A stretch of 64,000 bases of DNA from Streptomyces vilmorinianum (lineage in GTDB: Bacteria > Actinomycetota > Actinomycetes > Streptomycetales > Streptomycetaceae), in NCBI RefSeq assembly GCF_005517195.1, contig NZ_CP040244.1, positions 2,622,001 through 2,686,000 on the forward strand, in the 5' to 3' direction. Positions 48,150 through 55,974 of the stretch are shown here, piece after piece. The notes under the pieces were generated by a model. It did not search any database and was not told where the DNA came from. It saw nothing but the letters and a program-made list of their open reading frames with translations. The stretch's first letter is position 1, and every line of letters starts with the position of its first letter. The position numbers were made by a program, and so were the translations under genes.

Positions 48150-48716
48150 ATGGCGCTCGCCCAGCCCGAATCGGGAGGGCTGCCGCCTCAGCGGGCAGCA
48201 CCGCAGCGCGGCTCACTCGCCACCACCGCCTGCATGGAGACCCTTCAGGTGGGGTACCTGCACGCGGTCGCGGCGGCGGCGGGCTGCTCGCTGTCGCAGC
48301 CGTTTCCGGACAACGGCATCGACTGGCACGTGAGCCACAGCGCTCCCGGCCACACCGTCGACGACGAAGTGACCATCAAGGTGCAGCTCAAGTGCACCTA
48401 CCAGCTACCGCCGCGGCCGCCCGGGCCCGCGTACTCCTTCACCCTCGACAACGATCATCTGGTGAAGCTGGCGCGGACCCCGGTCTCGGTGCACAAGATC
48501 CTGGTCGTGATGATCGTGCCGCGGGACCGGGAGGACTGGCTGCGGGCCGGTCACGACCGGCTCGATCTGCGGCACTGCTGCTACTGGATCAATCTGGCCG
48601 GTCACCCGGTGACCGGCCGGCGCCGGACGACCGTGCGTATACCGACGGCGCGGATCTTCGACGACCGGGCACTGTGCGAGATCATGACCCGGGTCGGCGT
48701 GGGAGGGAGACCTTGA
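48150..48716 (+). CDS. DUF4365 protein, nuclease-like fold
   Basis: A 188-residue protein matching DUF4365. An initial E-x2-x3-GYLHAVAAAAG helix is followed by DNGIDWHV and then VTIKVQLKCT. The D...Q-x-K arrangement resembles the PD-(D/E)xK nuclease core, with Asp in GIDW and the QLK lysine as catalytic candidates. The C-terminal part contains HKILVVMIVPRDREDWL and [20 protein letters not shown] ribosome site precedes ATG 48150. The stop overlaps the next gene's ATG (TGATG), so the two proteins are probably made together. DUF4365 proteins occur in some defence contexts; the role here is unknown. Confidence 0.75.
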   Translation: MALAQPESGGLPPQRAAPQRGSLATTACMETLQVGYLHAVAAAAGCSLSQPFPDNGIDWHVSHSAPGHTVDDEVTIKVQLKCTYQLPPRPPGPAYSFTLDNDHLVKLARTPVSVHKILVVMIVPRDREDWLRAGHDRLDLRHCCYWINLAGHPVTGRRRTTVRIPTARIFDDRALCEIMTRVGVGGRP

Positions 48717-49969
48717 TGCACCGGCCGATCGGCGAACCGGAAGGCGGGGCCGGATACGGCCCCGTCCTGCCACCGTTCCGCCCCCATCCCGTCCCAGGCG
48801 ACATCCCCGACGGGTCTCCCGACCCCGGACGGGTAGACCCGCTCGTCCTCGGCGCGCTCCTGGCCCGCCACGGCTGGCGTCGGCGCGGCGGGGCCGCGGG
48901 GCGCTACAGCCGCTGGACTCCTCCGGGGGCAGGCGGCTCCACCGGCGCCACGAGCCTCCTCGTGCCCGAGAGCCGCGCGTTCCCGGACTGCGAGGACCTC
49001 CTCGGCGAGGCGCTCACCGCGCTCGCCCACAGTGCGGCGCCCTCCGCGCGGGAGGTGCTGGTCGGGCTGACCGTGCCCAGCGACGAGATCCGCTGGTGGC
49101 GTGACGTGCCGCCGGGGCCCGCGGGCACCGTGCCCTGGACCGTCCAGGAACAGCTCAGGTCCGCCGCCCGGCAGCTGCTGCTCGCCGGGGCGCTCGCGGT
49201 GCGCGGCCGCGCCGGGTACTACGGCGCGCGGCACCGGCGGCAGGCCCAGGCGTCCTTGGAGGGCGTGGTCGTGGGGGCGGCCCAGGGCGGCCGGGGACTG
49301 ACCGCCTTCGTCCCCGTCGAAGCGGGGCGGGCGATCGCGGTACGGCTCTACCACGCGCTGTACGCGGCACGGGAGGCCGCGGACTACCAGCGGGCCACGG
49401 GCGGGATGGAGGCCTTCGACGCGGCGGTCGAGGCGGGGGTGAGCCGCGAGCTCACCGAGGCCCTCGTGGCGCTGGTGCGGGGCACGGAGGGGGCGAGGAT
49501 CGCGCTGGAGTGGGCCCCCGCCGCCGGGACCCCGGCGGGCTGCGCCGCGCGGCCCGAGCCCGTCGAGTTCTCGGCGGGTGACCTGCCGGCCCTGCGCGAG
49601 GCCGGCGCGCGCTATCTGACCGACGAGCCGTCCGTACCGGTCCGGATCACGGGCGCGGTCGTCCGCATGCGCCGCTCGGGCCCGCGGGGCGAGGGAACCG
49701 TACGCCTGCGGGTCCTGGCCGGCGCGGAGGTGCCGCACGTCCGGGTGACCCTGGACGAGGAGTCGTACCGCACGGCGGGCCACGCCCACCTCGTGGGCCT
49801 GCCGATCCGGGTCGTGGGCCGCCTGGAGAGCAGGGGCGGCTTCCGTCGGCTGACGGACGCGTCCGGGGTCGTACCGGTCCAGGTCGACGAGGCGGAACGG
49901 GACCGCCTGATGAAGTCGCTCCACGAGAACCTCGACTTCTTCGAGGAGGCGTGCGGCCCGGGCGAGTGA
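48716..49969 (+). CDS. Unknown protein coupled to DUF4365 gene
   Basis: A 417-residue protein I do not recognise. The N-terminal 60 residues are Pro/Gly-rich. A central mostly helical part contains WTVQEQLRSAARQLLLAGAL and VPVEAGRAIAVRLYHALYAA. The last 110 residues form alternating strands (PVRITGAVVRMRRS, GEGTVRLRVLAGAEVPHVRV, LVGLPIRVVGRLESRGGFRR) that look like an OB-like nucleic-acid-binding barrel, ending in an acidic helix. The one-base overlap with the DUF4365 gene suggests a two-component nuclease module or an endonuclease with its partner. No toxin or phosphorylation motif is seen. Confidence 0.6.
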   Translation: MHRPIGEPEGGAGYGPVLPPFRPHPVPGDIPDGSPDPGRVDPLVLGALLARHGWRRRGGAAGRYSRWTPPGAGGSTGATSLLVPESRAFPDCEDLLGEALTALAHSAAPSAREVLVGLTVPSDEIRWWRDVPPGPAGTVPWTVQEQLRSAARQLLLAGALAVRGRAGYYGARHRRQAQASLEGVVVGAAQGGRGLTAFVPVEAGRAIAVRLYHALYAAREAADYQRATGGMEAFDAAVEAGVSRELTEALVALVRGTEGARIALEWAPAAGTPAGCAARPEPVEFSAGDLPALREAGARYLTDEPSVPVRITGAVVRMRRSGPRGEGTVRLRVLAGAEVPHVRVTLDEESYRTAGHAHLVGLPIRVVGRLESRGGFRRLTDASGVVPVQVDEAERDRLMKSLHENLDFFEEACGPGE

Positions 49970-50784
49970 CGGGGGGAGGTTCCCCCCGTCGCCCCCACCG
50001 GGCGGCCGGGTCCGCGGCCCGGTAGACCGGCGACTTCGTGCCACCACCCGCGCCGGCGGGACGGGCGCAGCGGGTTCCCCCGTAGCCCCAGGGCGGTCGT
50101 GTCCGCGGGCCGGGGACCCCCGCCTGCGGCGAGCCTTCCCGGCCTAGCAGACCGCCGACGCCGTGCCACCACCCGCGCCCGGCGGGACCCACGGCGGTCG
50201 GGTCATCCACCCGGCCCTCCTGACGAAGAGGAGCCGCCGCCCACGCACCCGGCCGGGGGAGCCCGCCTGCGGCGGGCCTTCGCGGCCAGGCGAGCCGGGC
50301 GACGCGAGCCGCCGCCCCGTGCCCGGGCGCGGGGCTTACCCCCGTCGCCCCCGGCCGCTGGGTTCGTGCGGCGGGGTGTCCGCCTGCGGCGCCCGGCACG
50401 TCTGGTGAGGTGGAGCCGCCGCTCGGGCCCGGCCCGGGTGAGTGCGGGGCGCGGGGCTCCCCTCTCGCCACCACCGGCGACTGGCTCCGCGCGGCGGTGG
50501 CTTCCGCCTGCTGCGAGCCTGCTGCCGGCCCGGCCTGGGGCGTCCGGTGACGCCGGGCTGCTCGGTCCGGCCCGGCGTGGGTTCGGGCGGCGGCGGCGAG
50601 CCGGTCGAGTCGGCCCGGCCGGGGCGTCCCGGTACGCATGGCGTGGGGTCGGGTGGGGGGAAACCGTTTCGCGGGTGGGGGTGTCCGGTCGGTACGATCG
50701 GGGGCGGCGCGGCACCTCGTCTCTGCCGCGCACCGTCGGCGTCGGCACTTCGTGTCTGCCCGCGCCCCTATGGAAAGAGCACCT
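49970..50784. other. Repeat-rich noncoding region upstream of thrS
   Basis: About 0.8 kb with very high G+C content and no supportable gene on either strand. It contains two diverged copies of a block GTGCCACCACCCGCGCC (about 50037 and 50160, 123 bases apart). Four copies of CGCCTGCGGCG or close variants lie near 50113, 50267, 50380 and 50507. The last 100 bases, with CCGGTCGGTACGATCGGGG near 50685-50703, probably contain the thrS promoter (TACGAT as -10). It looks like decayed repeat sequence. Confidence 0.6.
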
Positions 50785-52761
50785 GTGTCTGATGTCCGTG
50801 TGACCGTCCAGTCCGCCTCCGGAGTCGAGGATCGGGCGGTGAGCGCGGGCACCACCGCCGGCGCGCTGTTCGCCGACGACCGGTCCGTGATCGCCGCCCG
50901 CGTCGGCGGTGAGCTGAAGGACCTCACCTACGTCGTCGCCGAGGGCGATGTCGTCGAGCCCGTCGAGATCTCCTCCCCGGACGGTCTCGACATCCTGCGC
51001 CACTCCACCGCGCACGTCATGGCCCAGGCCGTGCAGGAGCTCTTCCCCGAGGCCAAGCTGGGCATCGGCCCGCCGGTCCGTGACGGCTTCTACTACGACT
51101 TCGACGTCGAGAAGCCCTTCACCCCCGAGGACCTCAAGAGCATCGAGAAGAAGATGCAGGAGATCCAGAAGCGGGGCCAGCGCTTCTCCCGCCGCGTGGT
51201 GACCGACGAGGCCGCCCGCGAGGAGCTCGCCGGCGAGCCGTACAAGCTGGAGCTCATCGGCATCAAGGGCTCCGCCTCGACCGACGACGGCGCCAACGTC
51301 GAGGTGGGCGGCGGCGAGCTGACCATCTACGACAACCTCGACGCCAAGACCGGCGAGCTGTGCTGGAAGGACCTCTGCCGCGGTCCCCACCTGCCCACCA
51401 CCCGGAACATCCCCGCGTTCAAGCTCATGCGCAACGCCGCCGCCTACTGGCGCGGCAGCGAGAAGAACCCGATGCTCCAGCGCATCTACGGCACCGCCTG
51501 GCCGTCGAAGGACGAGCTGAAGGCCCACCTCGACTTCCTCGCCGAGGCCGAGAAGCGCGACCACCGCAAGCTCGGCAACGAGCTCGACCTCTTCTCCGTC
51601 CCGGACGAGATCGGCTCCGGCCTCGCCGTCTTCCACCCCAAGGGCGGCATCATCCGCCGGGTCATGGAGGACTACTCGCGCAAGCGCCACGAGGAGGAGG
51701 GCTACGAGTTCGTCTACTCGCCGCACGCCACCAAGGGCAAGCTGTTCGAGAAGTCGGGCCACCTCGACTGGTACGCCGAGGGCATGTACCCCCCCATGCA
51801 GCTCGACGAGGGCGTGGACTACTACCTCAAGCCCATGAACTGCCCGATGCACAACCTGATCTTCGACGCGCGCGGGCGTTCCTACCGTGAACTGCCGCTG
51901 CGCCTCTTCGAGTTCGGCACCGTGTACCGGTACGAGAAGTCCGGCGTCGTGCACGGCCTGACCCGTGCCCGCGGCTTCACCCAGGACGACGCGCACATCT
52001 ACTGCACCCGCGAGCAGATGGCGGAGGAGCTGGACAAGACCCTCACCTTCGTCCTGAACCTGCTGCGCGACTACGGTCTGACCGACTTCTACCTGGAGCT
52101 GTCCACCAAGGACCCGGAGAAGTTCGTCGGCTCCGACGAGGTCTGGGAGGAGGCCACCGCGGTCCTCCAGCAGGTCGCCGAGAAGCAGGGCCTCCCGCTC
52201 ACCCCCGACCCGGGCGGCGCCGCCTTCTACGGCCCGAAGATCTCCGTGCAGGCGCGCGACGCCATCGGCCGCACCTGGCAGATGTCGACCGTGCAGCTGG
52301 ACTTCAACCTGCCGGAGCGCTTCGACCTGGAGTACACCGGCCCCGACGGCACCAAGCAGCGTCCGGTCATGATCCACCGCGCGCTGTTCGGCTCCATCGA
52401 GCGCTTCTTCGCGGTCCTCCTCGAGCACTACGCGGGCGCCATGCCGCCGTGGCTGGCCCCGGTCCAGGCGACCGGCATCCCGATCGGCGACGCGCACATC
52501 CCGTACCTGCAGGAGTTCGCCGCCAAGGCGAAGAAGCAGGGGCTGCGGGTCGAGGTCGACGCCTCCTCCGACCGGATGCAGAAGAAGATCAGGAACGCCC
52601 AGAAGCAGAAGGTGCCGTTCATGATCATCGCCGGTGACGAGGACATGGCCAACGGCGCCGTCTCCTTCCGCTACCGCGACGGTTCGCAGGAGAACGGCAT
52701 CCCGGTCGACGAGGCCATCGCCAAGATCGCCAAGGTCGTCGAGGAGCGCGTCCAGGTCTGA
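50785..52761 (+). CDS. thrS: Threonyl-tRNA synthetase
   Basis: The 658-residue ThrRS that charges tRNA-Thr. It has an N-terminal TGS domain (about 1-65), the editing/SAD domain, and a class-II catalytic core with [12 protein letters not shown], motif 2 [20 protein letters not shown] and motif 3 [22 protein letters not shown]-terminal anticodon-binding domain follows ([13 protein letters not shown]). Zn ligands are the Cys in CPMH and later His residues. GTG 50785 gives the usual start SDVRVTVQ and has GGAAAGAG upstream; ATG 50770 is in frame but lacks a ribosome site. A strong terminator follows. Confidence 0.96.
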   Translation: MSDVRVTVQSASGVEDRAVSAGTTAGALFADDRSVIAARVGGELKDLTYVVAEGDVVEPVEISSPDGLDILRHSTAHVMAQAVQELFPEAKLGIGPPVRDGFYYDFDVEKPFTPEDLKSIEKKMQEIQKRGQRFSRRVVTDEAAREELAGEPYKLELIGIKGSASTDDGANVEVGGGELTIYDNLDAKTGELCWKDLCRGPHLPTTRNIPAFKLMRNAAAYWRGSEKNPMLQRIYGTAWPSKDELKAHLDFLAEAEKRDHRKLGNELDLFSVPDEIGSGLAVFHPKGGIIRRVMEDYSRKRHEEEGYEFVYSPHATKGKLFEKSGHLDWYAEGMYPPMQLDEGVDYYLKPMNCPMHNLIFDARGRSYRELPLRLFEFGTVYRYEKSGVVHGLTRARGFTQDDAHIYCTREQMAEELDKTLTFVLNLLRDYGLTDFYLELSTKDPEKFVGSDEVWEEATAVLQQVAEKQGLPLTPDPGGAAFYGPKISVQARDAIGRTWQMSTVQLDFNLPERFDLEYTGPDGTKQRPVMIHRALFGSIERFFAVLLEHYAGAMPPWLAPVQATGIPIGDAHIPYLQEFAAKAKKQGLRVEVDASSDRMQKKIRNAQKQKVPFMIIAGDEDMANGAVSFRYRDGSQENGIPVDEAIAKIAKVVEERVQV

Positions 52762-52777
52762 GCGCCGCGGACGTAGG

Positions 52778-53455
52778 TCATGAGGCCCCCGGGGAGCCCC
52801 CCGGGGGCCTCATCTCGTCCTCCCGCGCGAACGTCTGGATCAGCCAGGACGAGAAGGAACCCGTCACCGCGCCGAGGAGTGCCAGCCCGCACCCCATCAC
52901 GCCCACGGCCGTGACCCGGCCCATGGGCGTCACCGGGGACACGTCGCCGTAGCCCACCGTCGACAGCGTGGAGCACGCCCACCAGACCGCGTCCCCGAAG
53001 GTACGGATCGTGGCGCCCGGCGCCCCGTACTCGTAGTGGTACACCGTGAGCGCGCCCGCGAAGCCGAGCAGGGTGGCCGTGAGACCGGCGTAGGCCATGA
53101 CCCGGGCGTAGAGGGTGAGACGGGGCTGGTCGCGGCGGCGCTGGATCCGCTCGTAGATGTTCACGACCCGCAGGGGGCGCAGCAGCGGCAGCACCAGGAC
53201 CACGGTGTCCAGGAAGTGGGTGCGGACGAACCGCAGCGGGCGCTGGCCGCTCAGCCGCAGCCGTACCGCGTAGTCCACGGCGAACACGGCCCAGGCGGCG
53301 CACACCACCGCCAGACAGAAGTCCAGCCAGGCGTCCGGGAGACCGGGGGCCAGCACCTGTACCGCGTACCCGGCGAAGAACAGCAGGGAAAGCACCGCCA
53401 GCGGGGTCTCCATCCGGCGGTCCCAGCGCTCCTGTGCCTCTGGCCTCTCGTTCAT
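52778..53455 (-). CDS. Potassium channel family protein (voltage-gated-like)
   Basis: A 225-residue channel with about six membrane segments: a voltage-sensor-like S1-S4 region (residues 18-110, with a basic RPLRVVNIYERIQRRRD stretch), and a pore with filter TVGYGD (166-171) between two helices. It resembles bacterial Kv-type subunits but has few spaced arginines in S4. The thrS terminator overlaps its last codons, so the C-terminal residues are shaped by the hairpin. ATG 53455 gives the best N-terminus. It is divergent from the HIT gene. Confidence 0.87.
   Translation of the reverse strand: MNERPEAQERWDRRMETPLAVLSLLFFAGYAVQVLAPGLPDAWLDFCLAVVCAAWAVFAVDYAVRLRLSGQRPLRFVRTHFLDTVVLVLPLLRPLRVVNIYERIQRRRDQPRLTLYARVMAYAGLTATLLGFAGALTVYHYEYGAPGATIRTFGDAVWWACSTLSTVGYGDVSPVTPMGRVTAVGVMGCGLALLGAVTGSFSSWLIQTFAREDEMRPPGGSPGAS
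52781..52812. terminator. thrS terminator inside the end of the channel gene
   Basis: TGAGGCCCCCGGGG (52781-52794) pairs with CCCCGGGGGCCTCA (52799-52812), a perfect 14-bp stem with a four-base loop, 20 bases after thrS. Confidence 0.85.
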
Positions 53456-53533
53456 CGGATCAGCATCTCCGGGGCCGCGTGAGCATCGCCCCGGCGACAC
53501 GGTCCGAACGGGCGAAGCAATATGCTGCACAGC

Positions 53534-54094
53534 ATGACGACTGAGCCGGAGCAGCAGATCGGAGTGGGGACGCAGGACGCGTTCCAGCGCCTGTGGACGC
53601 CTCACCGGATGGCGTACATCCAGGGCGAGAACAAGCCGACCGGGCCGGGTGCCGAGGACGGCTGCCCGTTCTGCACGATTCCGGCGAAGTCGGACGAGGA
53701 CGGGCTCGTGATAGCGCGTGGCGAGCACGTGTACTCCGTGCTGAACCTCTACCCGTACAACGGCGGACACCTGATGGTGGTGCCCTACCGTCATGTCGCC
53801 GACTACACGGATCTGAACGAGGCGGAGACGGCCGAGCTCGGCGAGTTCACCAAGCGCGCCATGATCGCGCTGCGGACGGCGTCCGGTGCGCACGGCTTCA
53901 ACATCGGCATGAACCAGGGCGCGGTCGCCGGTGCCGGCATCGCCGCCCATCTGCACCAGCACGTGGTGCCGCGCTGGGGCGGCGACACCAACTTCATGCC
54001 GGTCGTCGGCCATACGAAGGTGCTGCCGCAGCTTCTCGCCGACACCCGCAAGATGCTCGCCGACGCCTGGCCGGCGTCGTCGAGCCTCGCGTAA
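53534..54094 (+). CDS. HIT-family nucleotide hydrolase/phosphorylase
   Basis: A 186-residue HIT protein. It has a zinc-type CPFC pair (GCPFCTIP), a VLNLYPYNGGHLMVVPYRHV core and the catalytic triad HLHQHVVPRW. It belongs to the Ap4A phosphorylase-like actinobacterial group and may cleave dinucleoside polyphosphates. ATG 53534 lies seven bases after TATGCT, suggesting a leaderless mRNA; ATG 53522 overlaps that box. The gene sits upstream of the phospholipid operon in an order I recall from other Streptomyces. Confidence 0.9.
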   Translation: MTTEPEQQIGVGTQDAFQRLWTPHRMAYIQGENKPTGPGAEDGCPFCTIPAKSDEDGLVIARGEHVYSVLNLYPYNGGHLMVVPYRHVADYTDLNEAETAELGEFTKRAMIALRTASGAHGFNIGMNQGAVAGAGIAAHLHQHVVPRWGGDTNFMPVVGHTKVLPQLLADTRKMLADAWPASSSLA

Positions 54095-54131
54095 CCGCTT
54101 CGCGTCCGCCCGCCCGCTCGGCGTCCGACCG

Positions 54132-55790
54132 CTACGCGTCGTAGACGTCGGCCTTCTTCGGGCCCGGGTCCTGGATGGCGCCGCTCAGGATCAGCGAGCG
54201 GTTGGTGAAGCGCTCCGTGTCCACGCCGTGTTCGTCGAGTACCTGGATGGTCGCGGCGTGGACGGCGCGCATCACAGGCGTCGCCGTGCGGATGGCGTCG
54301 TCGGCCATGAAGCGGTGCCGCCAGGGCTGTGCGGCCCAGGCGTGCCGCAGGCCGAAGGGCTCGGGCAGGACGAGCTTGCCGCCGAGGAAGTCCAGGATCG
54401 GCGGGAACCAGGTCAGCGGGGCGCGGACCGCGAGGCGGACCACCTCGTCGGTGTCGACGAGCGGCAGCTGGATCTCCCTGGTCTCCCAGAACCGGACGGT
54501 CTTGTTGACCTCCTTGGTCTTCGCCTTGGGCTTGGTGGTGAAGAGGGAGTGGACCGGGCCCAGGGCGTGGCCGGTGACCTCGACCCGCAGCGTGTGCAGC
54601 AGTGAGGTGACCGTGATCATCATGGTCAGGACCAGCTGGCCGTCCCAGAGCGTGAACTGCACGCCCAGGTAGTGGCGGTTGCCGCTGCCGAACTGCTGGT
54701 CGTTGCAGATGCGCTGTATCTCGTGCGGCTTCACCTGGAAGTGCACGATGTTCTCGCCCTCGGGGCGGGCGACCTCGTCGGCGCCCTCGCCGACGGGGGA
54801 GACGATCCAGTGCTTGACGGTCGGCTTGGGGAAACCGGTCTTGAGGGAGCCGCGCTCCAGGAGCGTGAGCTGATCGTGGATCTTCCGTACGACGTCCCAG
54901 GCGCGGAAGTCGTGGATCTCGTTGCCCTCCTTGGGGACCAGCTCCTCGGCGAGCGTCCAGCTGCCCCAGCGCGTGCCCATGCCCAGTATTCCCTTGGGGC
55001 CCGCGTAGAAGACGATGTTGGACTGCTGCTCCGCCGTCAGCTTCTCCAGGTTCTGGCGCAGGTCCTCGGCGGCCTTCTCGCCCGGGTCCTGGGGGACCGC
55101 CTCGGGGATCTTGGCGCCGATGCCGCCGCCGCTGAGCAGGGAGGACCAGCGCTCACGCAGATCCCTGGCCGTGGTCTCGCAGGCCCGCTTGGCGAGGAAC
55201 CAGCCGGCGACCGGGGCCACGATCATCGCCCGGAGGTAGATCGAGAGCACCCCGTCGACCGGAAGCTTGAGCAGGACGACGACGGCGAGCAGGCCGGCGC
55301 CGACGAGAAGCGCGGTACCCACGGCGCTGGTGCGCTTGTTCTCCGTGCCGGCGACGAAGCGGCGCAGCTGGATGACGCCGAGCCAGAGCAGCAGGCCGGG
55401 CAGGAAGAGGATGCCGAAGACCAAGGTGATCAGCGTCAGCTTGGTGTCACGCTGCTTGCGGATGCGCGTGGCCGCCAGACAGTGCTCGACCACGGGCTGC
55501 GGCTCGGTGCCGAAGGACTGGATGAGCGCCTTGCGGGCGCCGCCGAGCATGCGCACCTGCACCGCCCGCGAGAAGGCCTCACCGAGGTCCGGACGGAAGA
55601 GCTTGTTCCACTTGCCTTCCGTGACCTTGGACTTGTGCCAGTCGTTGTTGGCGTCCAGGATCGCCTTGACGTCGCCGTCGCGGTACGCGGCGGAGGCGAG
55701 GGCATGCGTCGCCGCCGTCTGTCCGTCCGAGCCCTGGAGGGGAATCTGAGCCCCGGGTCCGAAACTGCCGATCGTCACTGATGCCCCCAT
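54132..55790 (-). CDS. Conserved membrane protein of unknown function
   Basis: A 552-residue protein. It has an N-terminal soluble part (about 1-105), three or four hydrophobic segments (about 110-190: LTLITLVFGILFLPGLLLWL, AVGTALLVGAGLLAVVVLL, IVAPVAGWFLA), and a large C-terminal domain containing NIVFYAGPKGILGMGTRWGS and GNRHYLGVQFTLWDGQLVLT. I know of no functional assignment. ATG 55790 was preferred over an upstream in-frame start because the extra residues look non-coding. It converges on the HIT gene with 37 bases between stops. Confidence 0.7.
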   Translation of the reverse strand: MGASVTIGSFGPGAQIPLQGSDGQTAATHALASAAYRDGDVKAILDANNDWHKSKVTEGKWNKLFRPDLGEAFSRAVQVRMLGGARKALIQSFGTEPQPVVEHCLAATRIRKQRDTKLTLITLVFGILFLPGLLLWLGVIQLRRFVAGTENKRTSAVGTALLVGAGLLAVVVLLKLPVDGVLSIYLRAMIVAPVAGWFLAKRACETTARDLRERWSSLLSGGGIGAKIPEAVPQDPGEKAAEDLRQNLEKLTAEQQSNIVFYAGPKGILGMGTRWGSWTLAEELVPKEGNEIHDFRAWDVVRKIHDQLTLLERGSLKTGFPKPTVKHWIVSPVGEGADEVARPEGENIVHFQVKPHEIQRICNDQQFGSGNRHYLGVQFTLWDGQLVLTMMITVTSLLHTLRVEVTGHALGPVHSLFTTKPKAKTKEVNKTVRFWETREIQLPLVDTDEVVRLAVRAPLTWFPPILDFLGGKLVLPEPFGLRHAWAAQPWRHRFMADDAIRTATPVMRAVHAATIQVLDEHGVDTERFTNRSLILSGAIQDPGPKKADVYDA

Positions 55791-55974
55791 CGCCGCGTGC
55801 CCGCGTGGTTCACCGCGTATCCCTCTGCGGCCTGTTCCCAACTACCGCGCCCCGCACACCTGCTGAGCTGGGCACCACAGCGTAACCGGGTACCGGTGGA
55901 TGCGTCACGAGTCGGCCGGATGCCGCCCGTCGGAGGGGAGTCGGACGGGCGGCGTTCCGCAGGGGACGAGGAGG

